Shown: positions 1 through 11,004 of the stretch, one piece after another
How positions within the stretch are numbered: position 1 is the stretch's first letter
How the letters are laid out: each line of letters begins with the position of its first letter
Assembly: GCA_949361645.1 (NCBI GenBank)
Contig: OX442429.1
Coordinates: 6,468,253 to 6,532,252, forward strand
Origin: Spongilla lacustris
Lineage: Eukaryota; Porifera; Demospongiae; Spongillida; Spongillidae
Reading direction: 5' to 3'
Length of the DNA: 64,000 nucleotides
Position numbers and translations under genes: made by a program
The notes under the pieces: model-generated
Database searches by the model: none
The model's input: the letters and a program-made list of their open reading frames with translations, nothing else
What the model was told of the DNA's origin: nothing

Positions 1-160
1 GTTCACTGTTGAGTACCCTGCGGTTAATAAGACAATGACAATTAAACTAGGGTGGCATTATAGTCAGTACCTGTGGATGGTCAGCTATTAGATGTCACCA
101 CTTGAGGTAATGGAGCCATTCCAGTTTGTCCACTGTTGAGTACCTGTGGTGAACAATTGA

Positions 161-713
161 CTCTTTGACCACCAAGTGAATATATGTGTGATAACAATGT
201 AAGCGCGTTAACCGCCAAAAGGAAATATATATGCACACATATAGAAAACCAATCTGTGTCGCACTGTTATGCACTTCACGCACCAAAAAGTAAGTGACAT
301 GGAGCTATGACCAACAGCCGCAGGTGTACACATAATGGAATCTCTATCATTTTCAGCCGCTTAGAATAAGCACTCAAACATGGGAGAGTGAAGCCTTTTA
401 TAAAGCCTGGACATTAGAAATAACCACTACTATGTTTCATAGTATAACCAATCTACGCTTCAAATCTTTGCCCACCTGGCTCAGCCTTTATTGGGTGCTG
501 TTAGCAACATTTTTTTTTGGAAACAAGTACACCAAACATATCAAAACGAACACCATAACACAAGCACCGCTCTTCTATCATAGTTAATATCTTTAAGGGG
601 GCTAACCACAACAATGGTGACGATTAAGCAATGGGTAGCCACAATAATTAAAAAAAAAAAACATTGCTGGCAATAATCAATTAACTACGTTGACCACATT
701 GACGTCCAAAGAG
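161..713 (+). mobile_element. Non-autonomous TIR element (MITE-like), copy 1
   Basis: Begins CTCTTTGACCACCAAGTG and ends GACGTCCAAAGAG, so the termini are inverted copies of each other (CTCTTTG...CAAAGAG). Internal landmarks shared with the copies at 1375, 2044 and 60536 (inverted) are 'gttaaccgccaa', 'atatatatgcacacatatag', 'gctcttctatcatagttaat' and 'caattaactacgtt'. It has no coding capacity. The immediate flanks share TGA, a possible 3-bp target duplication. Confidence 0.7.
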
Positions 714-1374
714 TGAAAAACGGAGTCAGTGCACTGTTCAATACCTGTGGGTGGTCAGCTCTTAGATGTCACCAAGGTAGAGGAGCCATTGCAGTCTATT
801 CACTGTTCAGTACCTGTGGTTTAAAAGACAATGACAATTAAATTTTGTGGCATTGGAGTCAGTGCACTGTTCAGCACCTGTGTGCATGGTCAGTGTTCAG
901 ATGTGATCAAGGTTGGAGTCCTTGCAGTCTGTTCACATTTCAGCACATGTGGCCAGTAAGACAACGACAATTAAAATACGGTGGCATAAGAGTCAGGTCA
1001 GTACCTGTGGGTGGTCAGCTCTTAGATGTCACCAAGGTACAATGTAGTGGAACCATTGCAGTCTGTCCATTGTTCCGTACCTGTGGTTTATAAGACAATG
1101 ACAATCAAAAATTTGTGGCATTGAAGTCAGTACACTTTTCAACGCCTGTAGTTGGTCAGGTATTAGATGTCACCAAGGTAGTGGAGCCATTGCAGCCTGT
1201 CCACTGTTCATTACCTATGGTCAGTAAGACATTGACAATTAAAACGCAGTGGCATAAGGGTCAGCGCACTGTTCAGTACCTGTGTTTGGCCAGCCTTTGG
1301 ATGTGATCAAGGTTCGAGCCATTGTAGTCTGTTCAATGTTCAGCACCTGTGGTTAATAAGACAATGACAATTAT

Positions 1375-1905
1375 CTCCTTGAACATGTAGTGCATATAAA
1401 ATTTACTGACGTTAACCGCCAAAAGGAAATATATATGCACACATATAGAAAACCAACCTGTGTTGTACGGTTATGCACTTCATGCACCAAAAGCCTAAGT
1501 GGCATAGAGCTATGACCAGCCTAAGTGGCATAGAGCTATGACTGGAGCGCTGGTTTTTAATTGAAAGAAAACTAGGAACTAACAGCTGCATAATGGTGTC
1601 TCTATCGTCTCCAGCCACTTAGAATAAGCATCTGATATTTACACTAAAACGTGGGATAGCAAAGCCTTTTAGAAAGCCTGGATGTTAAAAATAGCAACCA
1701 TGGATAGAACTATTGTATTTTTACCATCTTCATAGTATAATAGCTTCAAATCCCTGCCCACTTGGCTCTACCTATATCGGGTGCTGTTTGCAGCTGTCGT
1801 GTACACCAAGCGTATCAAACAAACACCATAAAATGCTCTTCTATCATATTTAATATCTATAAGAGCGCCAACCACACATCTATAAATGTGACCACTAACA
1901 AAGAG
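1375..1905 (+). mobile_element. Non-autonomous TIR element, copy 2
   Basis: Starts 'ctccttgaacatgtagtgca', a decayed form of the CTCTTTGAC terminus, and ends 'actaacaaagag'. A local duplication of 'cctaagtggcatagagctatg' near 1493-1540 is private to this copy. It lies in the same place within the satellite unit as copies 1 and 3. Confidence 0.65.
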
Positions 1906-2043
1906 TTTTTAAAAAGGGTGGCATTTCAGTTAGTGCACTGTTCAGTACCTGTGGGTGGTCAGCTCTTAAATGTCACCAAGGTAGTGGAGCCATTGCAGTG
2001 TGTTCAGTGTTCAGTACCTGTGGTTAATAAGACTATGACAATG

Positions 2044-2859
2044 AACTGTTTGTGTGTGCTAAAAATTTACTCGCATTAACCACTAAGTGGTAATATATAC
2101 CTGCCCACAAACGCAAATCTTAAAAGTGAATATAATTCTTTACTGGGATTATCACTAAATGAATTTATAAAAATACAGCGACTTGGGTAGCCAAATGCGA
2201 ACCGCATTATTAAATTTTTTTAAATTGTAAACCTTTAATAGTTCAAAAATTAAAATAAAATAATTTGCAATTGTATGACAATGTGAAATTTATAAACTGC
2301 AGATAAACCTTGATGGATGTTTGAAAAAGTATGAAATTTCATTTGGCTTTTACTGAAAACAAATAACCAAACTTCTAAGACTACTACAATTTCAATTGTA
2401 ATAAGGTAAGAAACAGTGTTTAATGGAAATTTAGCAAGTGCCCACAGAGGTGTCTAACCACCTCAATAGACTTAATCAACTGCCTCTTACCACACTGCCT
2501 ATCACATGCAATCAGACGGGAAAGGCTATGACCCAGGGATTTACAACACCCACAGCTTCAGAATAGGAGCAGCCACAGCAGCAGAAATAACAACCAGGGA
2601 TAGTTTTATCGTCTGTTTCATAGTATACGGCTTCAAATCCCTGCCCATTTGGCTCCATGCTGTTAGCAACTGTTCTTTTTGAAGGAACTATCAATTTATC
2701 AAACGCTCTTCTATCATAGTTAATGTCTTCATAATTTAAGGAGGCTAACCACAAAATTCTTCAACAACGGCTACTACTCAGAAACAGGCAGCCATAATTA
2801 AAAAAAAAAACATGGCAAAAAATCAATTAACTACGTTAATCGCAATGACCTCCAAAGAG
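2044..2859 (+). mobile_element. Non-autonomous TIR element, copy 3, with internal insertion
   Basis: The right half (about 2560-2859, ending 'gacctccaaagag') and the left 60 bp ('ctaaaaatttactcgcatta') match the other copies. About 2110-2550 does not match them and is AT-rich, so it looks like a later insertion or replacement. The position in the flanking satellite unit is the same as for copies 1 and 2. Confidence 0.55.
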
Positions 2860-3530
2860 TTTAACAAGGGAGGCATTACAGTCAGTGCACTGTTCAATAC
2901 CTGTGGGTGGTCAGCTTATAGATGTCACCAAGGTAGTGGAGCCATTGCAGTCTGTCCATTGTTCAGTACCTGTGGTCAGTAAGACATTGACAATGAAAAT
3001 AGGGTGGCATAACTGATAAGAGTCAGTGCACTGTTCAGTACTGTGGTTGGTCAGCTGTTTTCACCAAGGCAGTAGAGCCATTCCAGTCTGTGTACATGGG
3101 GTTAATAAGACCATTATGACTAAAATAGGGTGGCATTACATGTTCAGTACCTAGTACCTGTGAGTGGTCAGTCAGCTTTTGGATGTCACTAAGGTAGTGG
3201 AGCCATTGCAGTCTGCTCACTGTTCAGTACCTGTGGTTTACGATGAAAATTAAAATCGTATAATTAGAGACAGTGCACTGTTCAGCGCCTGTAGTTGGTC
3301 AGCTCTTAGATGTCCATTCCAGTTTGTCCACTGTTCAGTACCTGTGGTCAATAAGAGATTGACAATTAAAATAGGGTGGCTTTACAGTCAGTGCACTTTT
3401 CAGTACCTGTAGTTAGCCAGCTCTTGGATGTGACCAAGGTAGTGGAGCCATTACAGTCTGTTCACTGTGGTCAGTATGACATTGACAAATGTAATAGGTG
3501 GCATTCACTGTTCAGTACCCTGTGACTGTT

Positions 3531-3860
3531 GTCCGGTTCCAAAAGCAAGTAGCTATAGATATGAAAGCTATACACAGTACGCAGACAAGGTGTGAAAGGG
3601 TAAACTGAGGAATTATTACAATACAGTTACCTGAAATTGATATATTAAACTCTTCTTCATCACTGCTGCCGTCTCTAGCACACCACATATCCATTTCTGG
3701 TACATTGAAATGTCTCTCCACTCAACAAAAATAATCCATCATTTCTGCATATGAGAATGGTTCTTCATATGACACACCATTGGCTGACGTGTTGGGGACC
3801 ACAACATTGTCCGTAAGTCCACTTCTGGTACCAGCATATGGAGGTTTGTATGAACACACA
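3531..3860 (-). other. Unresolved segment with one short minus-strand ORF
   Basis: A 69-codon ORF on the minus strand (3512-3721) has an acidic stretch (DGSSDEEEF) followed by a hydrophobic helix-like segment. It resembles no family I know. It could be a small exon, but no convincing splice sites frame it. A short (CA)n tract sits at about 3857-3872. Confidence 0.2.
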
Positions 3861-3879
3861 CACACACACACAGTCTTTA

Positions 3880-4085
3880 CCTGAGGCTGACTGAGTTGAA
3901 GTTGACTGTGTTAAGGTAGGCTGCATAGATGTAAAGTATTGACTGAATTCATGTGAGTTGAAGTTGACTGTGTTAAGGTAGGCTGTATAGACGTAAAAGT
4001 GAGCTGATTGATTGGAGGCTCGCTGCTGCTTTGAGGCTGGCTGTGTTAAGGTAGTGAGGCAAGTTGACGCTGTTTGAGGGCTGAA
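3880..4085 (+). repeat. Degenerate GAGTTGAAGTTGACTGTG-type repeat
   Basis: The words 'ttgaagttgactgtgttaag' and 'gtaggctg' recur with roughly 75-bp spacing. Related words (gaggctggctg, aagttgac) also border the foldback element at 5060-5785, suggesting one repeat family across 3.9-5.8 kb. Confidence 0.5.
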
Positions 4086-4449
4086 TTGAGGCTGATTCGA
4101 ATTATTGTGATGTGAAGGATTTTAAGAGTACCAATGATCCACAGATGGGTGGTATCTGGCCCAATAGCAGTTAGTTCCAAAAAGGGTATAGAAATCCTAG
4201 TCAACATGCATGTGTTGTTCAGAGATGATGCCACCTGTCTCCCGGACTGACCAGCTGCTATTCTCAGTTTGGGAACTCAAATAACTGGGTATACAGTGAT
4301 AAGGAGCTTGCCATGAGTCCATCAGGTTTAAGAAAAGGTTAGTATCTAGTGCCACTGCCCTGGAAGTAGTTCCATCAGCCAATTCCCGATAACTCCTACT
4401 TGAACAAGCAAAGCACTTATTGACTTCTATGTATATGATGGTGTGAAAG

Positions 4450-4830
4450 GTGCCTCCCGTGAAGAAGCCCTTTATTGATTCAAAAGCGATACTAAACTTT
4501 AGGGCTAACTCACACACCAAATTAAGGATCAACACAGCTGAGAACCAATCTGCTAATCGACAAGATGTTCATGACACTAGTTTGGGAAGAGACACTTTAG
4601 GTGAACCACACCATCATGGAGCACGTCTTGTGAATGTGCTTGGAGTATGTTGGGATCCACAAGGAGACAAGCTGTTTTTCCTGTTGGCAGTGATGCAACA
4701 TGCAAAGAGTAGCCTGATCTGCATCATCAGTAGATTCAATGGCCTATTGTGATTTCCAGCCACAGTGATCAAACCCAGTGGCTTAAAGCTTTACCCAGAA
4801 CAGTGAAAGATATGAAAAAGTGGGAGAGTT
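4450..4830 (+). pseudogene. Decayed BEL/Pao-like retrotransposon pol fragment
   Basis: A 100-codon plus-strand ORF (4450-4752) holds 'VLGVCWDPQGDKLFF' at about residues 63-77, followed after a hydrophobic spacer by 'ICIISRFNGLL' and, past a stop, 'FPATVIKP'. In BEL/Pao elements the segment after the reverse transcriptase reads VLGxxWxxxxDxLxF, then a SxISRFFDPLGxLxPVTIK-like motif, which fits in order and spacing. A stop at 4750 and no continuation show it is a dead fragment. No RT active site (YxDD) is visible nearby. The assignment rests on motif memory only. Confidence 0.45.
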
Positions 4831-4959
4831 TCGATTTCAATTTATCATGGAATTGATGCTGACAAAGTTTTGGCTGGGAGACAGACTGAGTAGAGGCTGG
4901 CTGTTGAGGCACATATAAGCTGGGATGAGGAAGGCTACGATGAAGCTCGTTGAGTTGAA

Positions 4960-5060
4960 ATCAGCATCAAATCAGCTAGCCTTCACTCAAATCAGCTAGC
5001 CTTCACTCAAATCAGCTAGCCTTCACTCAAACTAGCCAACCTAAACAAGCCACCCTAAAC
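4960..5060 (+). repeat. 20-bp tandem repeat
   Basis: 'aatcagctagccttcactca' is repeated three to four times at about 4975-5034 and grades into diverged 'aacaagccaccct' units next to the foldback element. Confidence 0.75.
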
Positions 5061-5785
5061 AAGCCAGCCTCTACTCAGCTGCCTCATGCAGCCAGCTCCA
5101 ACTACACTATGCACCAATAAAACGTTGACACAAGGCATTACGCTATGATGTACTATGGTACAAATATGACTGTAACTGCAAATAAATTACATTGCACTTC
5201 ATTCGTATTTCGTTATGTATATTTCTGTGTATGTAACGGCGTCCTCTGCATATGTAACGGTGTTCTGTGTATGTAGCAGTGTCTTGTGTATGTAGCAGTG
5301 TCCTGTGTATGTAACCGTGTCCTGTGTATGTAATGGTGTCCTCTGTATGTAGCGGTGTCCTGTGTATGTCAGGGTGTCCTGTGTATGTAATGGTGTCCTG
5401 TGTATATAGTGGTGTCCTGTGTATGTAGCGGTGTCCTGTGTATGTAGAGGTGTCCTGTATATGTAACGGTGTCCTGTGTATGAAGCGGTGTCCTGTGTAT
5501 GTAGTGGTGTCCTGTGTATGTAGCGGTGTCCTGTGTATGTAACGGTGTCCTCTGTGTACGTGTTTATGGGTGTCCTCTGTGTGTACAGATGTGTGAAGGG
5601 TGTCCTCTGCATAAGGTGTGTAATGTTATAAGTAACGACATACGAATAAAGTGCAACGTAATTATTTGCGGTTACGATTGTGATTGTACCATAGTAATCA
5701 TCGCGTAATGCCTTGTGTCAACGTTTTATTGGCGCATAGTATAGTTGAAGCTGGCTGAGTGAGGCAGCTGTGTCAAGACTGGCTT
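5060..5785. mobile_element. Foldback element with minisatellite core
   Basis: The arm at about 5060-5224 is the inverse complement of about 5612-5785. Both contain 'ccaataaaacgttgacacaa', 'ggcattacgc' and 'tactatggtac', and the outer parts 'agctgcctca' also match. Each arm is roughly 165 bp at about 80 percent identity by eye. The space between is entirely a 19-bp tandem repeat. No transposase is present. Long TIRs around tandem repeats are the hallmark of foldback-type elements. Confidence 0.7.
5225..5605 (+). repeat. 19-bp minisatellite inside foldback element
   Basis: The unit 'tgtcctgtgtatgtagcgg' is repeated about 19-20 times with single-base variants. Because 19 is not a multiple of 3, the minus-strand ORF of 137 codons over it has a 19-residue period; it is a by-product of the repeat, not a gene. 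Confidence 0.9.
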
Positions 5786-5959
5786 ATTGAGGCAGAGTTG
5801 ATGCTTATTTGAACATAGTTGCTGTAAGCCGTGTGCTAGGTCACGAAGCTGTGTGGTGAAAGAGTCAGTGAGCTAGTTTACTGCCAATCAAAATCCAAGA
5901 ATGAAGTGTTTCACATGTGTGTTGGCAACAAGATAAATTGAACCTGAGGTAGGACAAAA

Positions 5960-6150
5960 TCATTCCATCATCTGTATTGTGATATTAGTGCCTGATATAT
6001 GTCGATCAATTTGCAAATAAATACATTTGCTTAAAATTACAAAACACAGCTGCCTAGGTCCATCCCACAGTATGTTTGTCCTCACCTCGAAGCTGTAGAT
6101 GCTTTTACATCCAACTAGTGCCATGAAAATTGATGATTTTACCCACCACA
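5960..6150. other. No recognisable feature
   Basis: A 94-codon minus-strand ORF spans 5960-6244, but it shows no motif and part of it lies in the dispersed repeat that follows. I see nothing else here. Confidence 0.3.
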
Positions 6151-6151
6151 A

Positions 6152-6375
6152 GTAATGGGTTAAGGTGACCCTGAGAAGGCATGTGGTGGTTATGCTTAGC
6201 CAGAAATAGCACGGATGCTTAAAAAATGATGGAAGCAGCCTCATACCTGCACAGATGATCTATTCAGCAGGGTAGGGCTGTGCCCTGCCTTAGTCCAGAC
6301 ATGACCCCCTTGGGTGTCCTAGTGTTACTGCATAATTGCATAACTGCATCTTAAGCCTCTACAGTTGCCCAAAAA
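6152..6375 (+). repeat. Dispersed ~225-bp repeat, copy 1
   Basis: Starts 'aatgggttaaggtgaccctg' and ends near 'cctctacagttgcccaa'. It is almost the same as 15577-15806, with a few substitutions. In copy 1 a Gypsy integrase fragment follows directly. Confidence 0.85.
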
Positions 6376-6394
6376 TGCAAACAGCATTTTCATA

Positions 6395-7110
6395 CCATGT
6401 CATCATCAACAGTCAGTTGAATGGCAAGGGGGAGTTAGCTGTGAAGATAGTGAAACGACTTATGAAGTGAAGCACGGACCTATATATGGCTCTACTAGAG
6501 TGGAGTACCACAGCCACAATAGGAATGGGCTCCAGTCCGTCACAGGGACTATTTTCTCGAAAAACAAGAGGAGCTGTCCCAATGGCTAGCAGTAAGTTGG
6601 ATGCTGAGGTCCAAGCACACGTCTGGGATAAGAAAACAAAAGAAATCACTCCAACGGACATCAGTAAGGGTTAAGTACTACCACCACTAGAGACGGGAAA
6701 GCCAATACTGTCCCAAAACATGCAGTCTTTCAAGACTCAGTAGAAATGGGGAACATGTATGGACCAACTGTCCAATCGGTCCTATGATAGATGGTCATCA
6801 GGTGCGGAGAAATAGACAATTCCTCAAACAATCAAACGAACAGCCTGTGCAGTTTGGTGATGGAGAGGGGCCACAGCCCAAGTAAGGGAAGATAACTCTC
6901 AGGAAGATAGTCCTCAGTATACAGAATAGGAGACAACAAAAGTGGGACAGCCTGGAGGAGCAGAGGGATGCACCTGAGCAGGGGACTGTACAAACCGGGT
7001 TTATGGCAGACCATGGAAGTAACTCTGAGCACCGAACCAGAAGTGGAAGAGTCTCAAGAGTCCTAGCCAAATATCAAGACTTAGTCAAGATGTGGAAGAA
7101 CTTATACAAG
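6395..7110 (+). pseudogene. Ty3/Gypsy integrase 3' fragment (segment copy A)
   Basis: The 62-codon ORF at 6486-6674 carries the late-integrase signature 'MALLEW' followed by 'GSSPSQGLFSRKTRG'. The same signature occurs at 17211 and 30390. About 6400-6480 reads in another frame as a relic of the preceding integrase core, so at least one frameshift separates them. The weakly coding stretch 6670-7110 would be the C-terminal integrase tail. The element is dead. Confidence 0.65.
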
Positions 7111-7139
7111 GAATGGGTAACGGGTGCAAGGACATGATA

Positions 7140-7470
7140 TTTTGTATGCTTGAGCGAGAGGACGAATCGGGAGTAGCGCTGGATACTATAACACGTGCCG
7201 GACTGCACCGATCTACTAACAATTCTTTAATGTAAAAGTATGCAGTGGGGGTGTAGGTATGCTCCCCTTGTGAAGGGTGCTTCCGTACAAAGAGGCTCGT
7301 TGGTAGAATTGCGATCGCTAGCTGAGGTGCACGAGGTGACTAACACGTCAATTGAAGTGGGAGGGGAGGTGGCCGTGGACGTCAAGAGGGAGGGGAGTAT
7401 CGATTGGCTGGGTACGAGAGTAAACACATTTACTATGCCGACAAGTCAGTGTGAGGATAGCTAGCTACAT
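7140..7470 (+). mobile_element. Partial Gypsy-type LTR (segment copy A)
   Basis: 'ggttggtagaattgcgatc', 'gctgggtacgagagtaaaca' and 'aagtcagtgtgaggatag' match the LTR-like ends at 19080-19265 and 31740-31890. The left part differs from those copies, so the LTR border cannot be fixed. The next 350 bp to 7825 hold nothing I recognise except a short stretch ('cagtatctgtaaaggct') shared with the other segment copies. Confidence 0.5.
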
Positions 7471-7829
7471 GTATACCAGTCCTTAGCCTCTCAGCCCAAT
7501 AAGATTACTACCAAGTTGTACATTTTAATGTTAAATGATCTCTCATAGCCATACCTCTTGAACCATGGCAATTTTAGAGCAAATACACAACCTCAGTATC
7601 TGTAAAGGCTAGTCTTCCACTCCTGCAGCCCCACACCCCAACCATCTAACCTATGGACCCCACAACCTCCCCATCCAATCTATCACTCACCACCCATCCT
7701 TTCACACCCATACTGAACAGGGAAATGACCCGATAACTGGGGCACTAACGTGAAGCTTGACACCGCCTGTGGTCCACGTGTTTGGGTGTATGCGATGATC
7801 GTTCATGACTCACCATCCTTACATGTATG

Positions 7830-8365
7830 TCAATGTACCCTAAGCCATTTTGATGGCGATGTACCCAAAGCCACCACAATGTACCCTAGGCCACCACAAT
7901 GTACCCTAGGCCACCACAATGTACCCTAGGCCACCACAATCTACATATGTATCCTATGCCACCCTGACTATGTACCCTATGCCATCTTATTTCAAATGTA
8001 CCCTCCTGAAGAAAATCCACCCTGATGATGATGTACCTTAAGCCAGTCTGATGACAATGTACCCTAAGCCAGTCTGATGACAATGTACCCTAAGCCAGTC
8101 TGATGACAATGTACCTTAAGCCAGTCTAATGACAATGTACCTTAAGCCAGTCTAATGACAATGTACCCTAAGCCAGTCTGATGACAATGTACCCTAAGCC
8201 AGTCTGATGACAATGTACCTTAAGCCAGTCTAATGACAATGTACCTTAAGCCAGTCTAATGACAATGTACCCTAAGCCAGTCTGATGACAATGTACCCTA
8301 AGCCAGTCTGATGACAATGTACCCTAAGCCAGTCTGATGACAATGTACCCTAAGCCAGCCAGTGA
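7830..8365 (+). repeat. 26-bp minisatellite
   Basis: The unit 'tgatgacaatgtaccctaag' + 'ccagtc' is regular from about 8027 and degenerate from 7830. Short decayed versions occur at the equivalent place in the other segment copies (about 19930-20010, 22000-22140, 32160-32330). The expansion is therefore specific to copy A. Confidence 0.9.
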
Positions 8366-8419
8366 ATGCTCATTGCATGGCTACCACATGTAGAGTGCAT
8401 GCAGAGTTACCACACATAC

Positions 8420-8497
8420 CTGGAAAGTGAATGGTGTCTGACCCTCCTCCTCCTCCTCCTGCCTCTTCAGGACACATTCTGCTCAGAGAAGTGGATC
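8420..8497 (-). pseudogene. Exon remnant A1 ('LKRQ' exon)
   Basis: The minus strand reads LKRQEEEEEGQTPFTFQ followed by a GTATGT donor. The same exon is seen at about 20060-20150, 22176-22260 and 32375-32490, where the upstream part reads QDLAGMQKAKE or close to it. In copy A about 27 bp of that upstream part is deleted. The run of glutamates comes from a (CCT)n expansion. I cannot name the family. Confidence 0.35.
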
Positions 8498-8654
8498 ATT
8501 TGCTGTGGACCTGATGAAGGTAGCCATGGTAACCATCACATCCCTTCCCTTTGTATGCAATCAAGTGATCATGATATTAAAATATGAACATCTGTCCATA
8601 TCTATGACCCCATTTAAAATTAAAATACTACATGTACACTCACATTCTGTTCAC

Positions 8655-8816
8655 CTGTCATTTACACACTCTATGTCCCAGTTCTGATAGAAGTCAGGGT
8701 CCCCTATCTGCTTGATGCACTTGAGCAGCAGATTGGACCATTCAATCAGCTGGGTGCTAGGGGGCAATTAGGAGAAGGGTGTGGCTTCGATGAATGCACA
8801 CATATCCTGTGATCTA
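8655..8816 (-). pseudogene. Exon remnant A2 ('IEWSNLLLKCIKQIG' exon)
   Basis: The minus-strand segment of 162 nt lies between an acceptor (ccacagcg...gatcacag) and a donor (GACAG/gtgaac). It reads CAFIEATPFS, one TAA stop, then TQLIEWSNLLLKCIKQIGD and PDFYQNWDIECVND without interruption. The single stop in an otherwise open 54-codon exon suggests recent inactivation. A shorter, damaged paralogue starts 'CAFIEA' at about 20500. The product is unrecognised. Confidence 0.45.
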
Positions 8817-9431
8817 CTGCACACGCTGTGGGGAAGGGAAGAGTGGCAGTTAGCAGAAATGCAATGAAATACCTAACTGCCAAACAGAAACGCCAAAAAT
8901 ACACATACAACCTCTAACCCATTAACGTCACCACCAACACACACCTTGTCATGGTCATGACGGTTAGATGACTTAAAACTCCACCAAAGAGCAATGGTCC
9001 AATCAACAACTCAGCCTAGGGCTTGTAGCTCCAGTCCTCAACTTCTCCATATGTGACCCTCTCCCTGGGCATGGCCATTCAACCTGTCATTAGCTGACCT
9101 CCTTATTCTGATCACCTCCTTTATCTCCCTATCCAGAGACATGCATCCACAATGGAGGATGGTGAAGGGGGAAGGGGGAGGAGGAAGGAATATAATTCTC
9201 AGCAGGTACTCATACATGCACTAACAGATGAATTACGGAAAAGCATGCAAGTAGTACAATACATGTACACAGTTTTGATTGTGAGTCAATGTATGTAATT
9301 ACATGTATCCGATAATAGTGACCTCAAGAACATCTTATGATTTTAAAATTTAGATGAAGTAATCTATCCTCTGCAAATGACATGATGATGCACTGATTCT
9401 ACATGTTCAACATGTAACAACATGTTCATAC

Positions 9432-9527
9432 CTGGGGACGAGGTTGCAAATACACCACTGAGTTGGTCCAGTAGCACACTGAGGCTGTTCAGGGAGACAG
9501 TGAAAGTCTGCTCATATCAGAATAGCT
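9432..9527 (-). pseudogene. Exon remnant ('VLLDQLSGV' exon), duplicate 1
   Basis: Bounded on the minus strand by an acceptor (ccatcaccacag) and a donor (CCCAG/gtatga). It reads QTFTVSLNSLSVLLDQLSGV then FATSSP. It is paralogous to 10526-10621 and 33363-33469. The first codons after the acceptor are not open in this frame, so either the true acceptor lies a few bases inside or the exon is damaged. Confidence 0.4.
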
Positions 9528-9844
9528 CTGTGGTGATGGGGAAAAGCCAAATGTAGTCCATATGTACATGAATATGTGTACAACATGTGTGCATGTGTGT
9601 GTATATGTACAGCATGTGTGTGTGTATACAAAGCAGTAGTCTATATTACCAAGATGAGCCTGCTCCTTCTGTCCTATTCCAATGATTACTAAATGGGAAG
9701 GTTGGGTGTGAATGTGTGAAGGAATGTAGGAGGGGTTATCAGGAAGACATTTTAAAAGTGCGTGTGTACAGGTGGTTGTGCAGAGGTGGGAAAGGTGAGG
9801 GTGCAAGGATGAGTGTGCAGGGGTGAACATCAAATGTCTTACAT

Positions 9845-9960
9845 TGGAGCATAGGAGCCCATGAGGAGATGACAGGATTGGACCTTGCAGTCACTATGGT
9901 GACAGCCGATGTGTCTCTTTCAGCCTCCATGTCCCGCCCCAAGGCCCAGCTCTGTCGTGT
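9845..9960 (-). pseudogene. Exon remnant ('DMEAERDTSAVT'), duplicate 1
   Basis: The minus strand reads DMEAERDTSAVTIVTARSNP and ends at 'tccaatgtaagac', a donor-like site. It is a diverged copy of 11005-11098, with extra bases and a frame change near 9860. Confidence 0.35.
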
Positions 9961-10001
9961 CCAGTTGAAGGGTCCCTAGGTGATCTACGACTGTGAAGTG
10001 T

Positions 10002-10032
10002 GTGTGTGTGTGTGTGGGGGGGGGGGGGGGTG
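10002..10032 (+). repeat. (GT)n-(G)n microsatellite
   Basis: 'gtgtgtgtgtgtgt' runs directly into a guanine tract of about 14 bases within the intron-like part of duplicate 1. Confidence 0.95.
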
Positions 10033-10525
10033 GAGGAATGAGTGGTGCCCAGTTTGTAGCACATATAACCTTTACCCATAACCATAACCACCACCACCAG
10101 TGGTCCAATGAACAACTCAGCCAAGGGCATGGAGACCAAAAACATTCATACACCCATCAGCCCATGCACACACCTTCTCAGATGATAGTTTCATGAGTCT
10201 GAATGCTTCAGCTTCTCCATACATGTATGTGACCCTCACCACAGGGATTGGCCATTCAGCTGGTCGTTAGATGGTGATCACCACTGGAAGTGATAGGGGA
10301 TGAGGATACAAATGGGGCAGATGATGGAACAGTACATGTAAAGCATGAATGTAGTACACTACACTGTTTTCATTGTGAGTCAGTGCATGTAATTATGTGG
10401 TGGAACTGATAATACATGTACCCTGGAGAATATTGTCTCACTCAAATCATCAAATTAGATGAAGTAATCTATCCTCTGCAAATGACATGTACACGAATTG
10501 ATAACATGTAACAACATGTTCATAC

Positions 10526-10621
10526 CTGGGGACGAGGTTGCAAACACACCACAGAGTTGGTCCAGCAGCACACAGAGGCTGTTCAGGGAGACAGTGAAAG
10601 TCTGCTCATGTCAGAATAGCT
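10526..10621 (-). pseudogene. Exon remnant ('VLLDQLCGV' exon), duplicate 2
   Basis: Same boundaries as 9432-9527 (acceptor ccatcaccacag, donor CAG/gtatga). It reads QTFTVSLNSLCVLLDQLCGV then FATSSP. The close match to duplicate 1 supports a recent local duplication. Confidence 0.4.
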
Positions 10622-10825
10622 CTGTGGTGATGGGGAAAAGCCACACTACTATCATTTCTACAAGTGTAGTACATGAGTACATGTGCACAACATTGAGTAC
10701 ATGTGTACAACATGTGTGCATGTGTGTATACATGTACATGTATGTACAGCATGTCTGTATGTATGTATACAGCATGTGGGTATGTATACAGCTATGCTCT
10801 TCTGCAAAGCAGTGGTCTAGAAGAT

Positions 10826-10887
10826 CATTCTGCCCTCCTATTCCACTGGTATGCCACATCATGAGTTGCTGGCACCACGATCTTCAC
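10826..10887 (-). pseudogene. Exon remnant ('VKIVVPATHDVAYQWNRRAE')
   Basis: Begins after an acceptor 'cctgttcag' on the minus strand and reads VKIVVPATHDVAYQWNRRAE before a stop. The paralogue at 9659-9688 keeps only part (IIGIGQKEQAHLG) before a gtaata donor; a third relic is at about 33240-33290. Function not recognised. Confidence 0.35.
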
Positions 10888-11004
10888 CTGAACAGGAAGG
10901 TGGGTGTGAATGTGTGTATGGGTACGAGGAAGAAATTTAAAGGTGGGTGTGTACAGGTGAGTGTGCAAGGGTAAGTGTGTAGGGGAGAACACCAAATGTC
11001 TTAC

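Larger units (their letters stand above)
1..3530 (+). repeat. Degenerate ~145-bp satellite interrupted by three TIR elements
   Basis: A unit of about 145 bp recurs through 1-160, 714-1374, 1906-2043 and 2860-3530. Its recognisable words are 'tgcactgttcagtacctgtg', 'ggtcagctcttagatgtcac', 'caaggtagtggagccattgc' and 'aataagacaatgacaatta'. Copies are diverged and some are shortened to about 100 bp. ORFs read through it are short and share nothing recognisable, so I treat it as non-coding. Three copies of a separate TIR element are embedded in it and listed separately. Confidence 0.85.

Noticed and set aside
5199..5612. 137-codon minus-strand ORF (TGHRYIHRTPLHTQD repeats)
   Set aside because: It is produced by the 19-bp minisatellite read in rotating frame; the unit length is not a multiple of three and no splice or start context exists.
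7830..8365. Regular 26-bp repeats as a CRISPR array
   Set aside because: Units are contiguous without unique spacers and the region is eukaryotic; it is a minisatellite.
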